From positions 1 to 13,487 of the forward strand of contig JASLXP010000556.1 in assembly GCA_030740295.1 (NCBI GenBank): 13,487 bases of DNA. The letters are read 5' to 3'. The notes under the pieces were generated by a model. That model searched no databases and was not told the DNA's origin. It saw nothing but the letters and a program-made list of their open reading frames with translations. This DNA is from Planctomycetota bacterium. GTDB lineage: Bacteria; Planctomycetota; PUPC01; JACPCR01. The first letter of the stretch is position 1, and each line of letters opens with the position of its first letter. Shown here piece by piece: positions 13,412 to 13,487 of the stretch. A program made the position numbers and the translations under genes.

Positions 13412-13487
13412 GTTGGAGTAACGGCTTTAGCCGGGTTCTTTCGGCCGCTCAGACCCGGCTAAAGCCGTTACTCCAACCCCGTTTCTG
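13412..13487. repeat. Inverted repeat family A, compact copy
   Basis: A perfect 25-base inverted repeat lies at 13412-13436 and 13453-13477 around a 16-base loop. The left arm begins GTTGGAGTAACGGCTTTAGC. The same arms occur, split and multiplied, at 2324-2532. After the right arm the sequence continues CCCGTTTCTG to the window end, resembling the extra degenerate right arm at 2438-2452, so this copy may continue beyond the window. No T-run follows. Confidence 0.88.

Overview
The window looks like chromosomal DNA of a free-living, GC-rich bacterium of the PVC type (Verrucomicrobiota, Lentisphaerota, Planctomycetota) or of the similar Hydrogenedentota. This is inference. It rests on gene content (a Tat-exported Gfo/Idh/MocA oxidoreductase, two DUF6807/'PmoA' proteins, a secreted HEAT-repeat protein, an enolase-superfamily enzyme) and on many short intergenic repeats built from hairpins. 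No rRNA, tRNA, CRISPR array, transposase or phage gene was seen.

Left part (1-7129): an enolase-superfamily gene and a secreted DUF6807 protein run rightward. They converge on a leftward pair: a Tat-exported oxidoreductase and, overlapping it by an ATGA, a 1078-residue secreted protein made of a DUF6807 domain, a long HEAT-repeat array and a C-terminal beta-sandwich-like domain. These four resemble the carbohydrate or sugar-acid utilisation genes of such bacteria, but no substrate can be read from the sequence. The 272-base gap between the convergent pairs holds a complex inverted repeat (family A).

Middle (7130-8312): a divergent promoter region, then a lysine-rich DNA-binding protein with an N-terminal coiled coil, one AT-hook, two basic linkers and two small helical domains. 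It resembles histone H1 or HMGA in layout.

Right-centre (8313-11729): four leftward genes with 36-61 base gaps, probably one operon. They are a GNAT acetyltransferase followed by three class I SAM-dependent methyltransferases. The first and third methyltransferases are close paralogues and the middle one is of a different type. This suggests small-molecule modification, with unknown substrate.

Right end (11730-13487): about 1.75 kb with no believable gene. It is packed with repeats: a hexamer repeat, three copies of a double-hairpin element (family B), a 90-base tandem repeat with a perfect 30-base inverted partner, a GC-rich double hairpin (family C), and a second copy of family A with perfect 25-base arms. 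In families B and C the hairpin stems vary between copies, but base pairing is kept within each stem. That is the most striking signal in the window.
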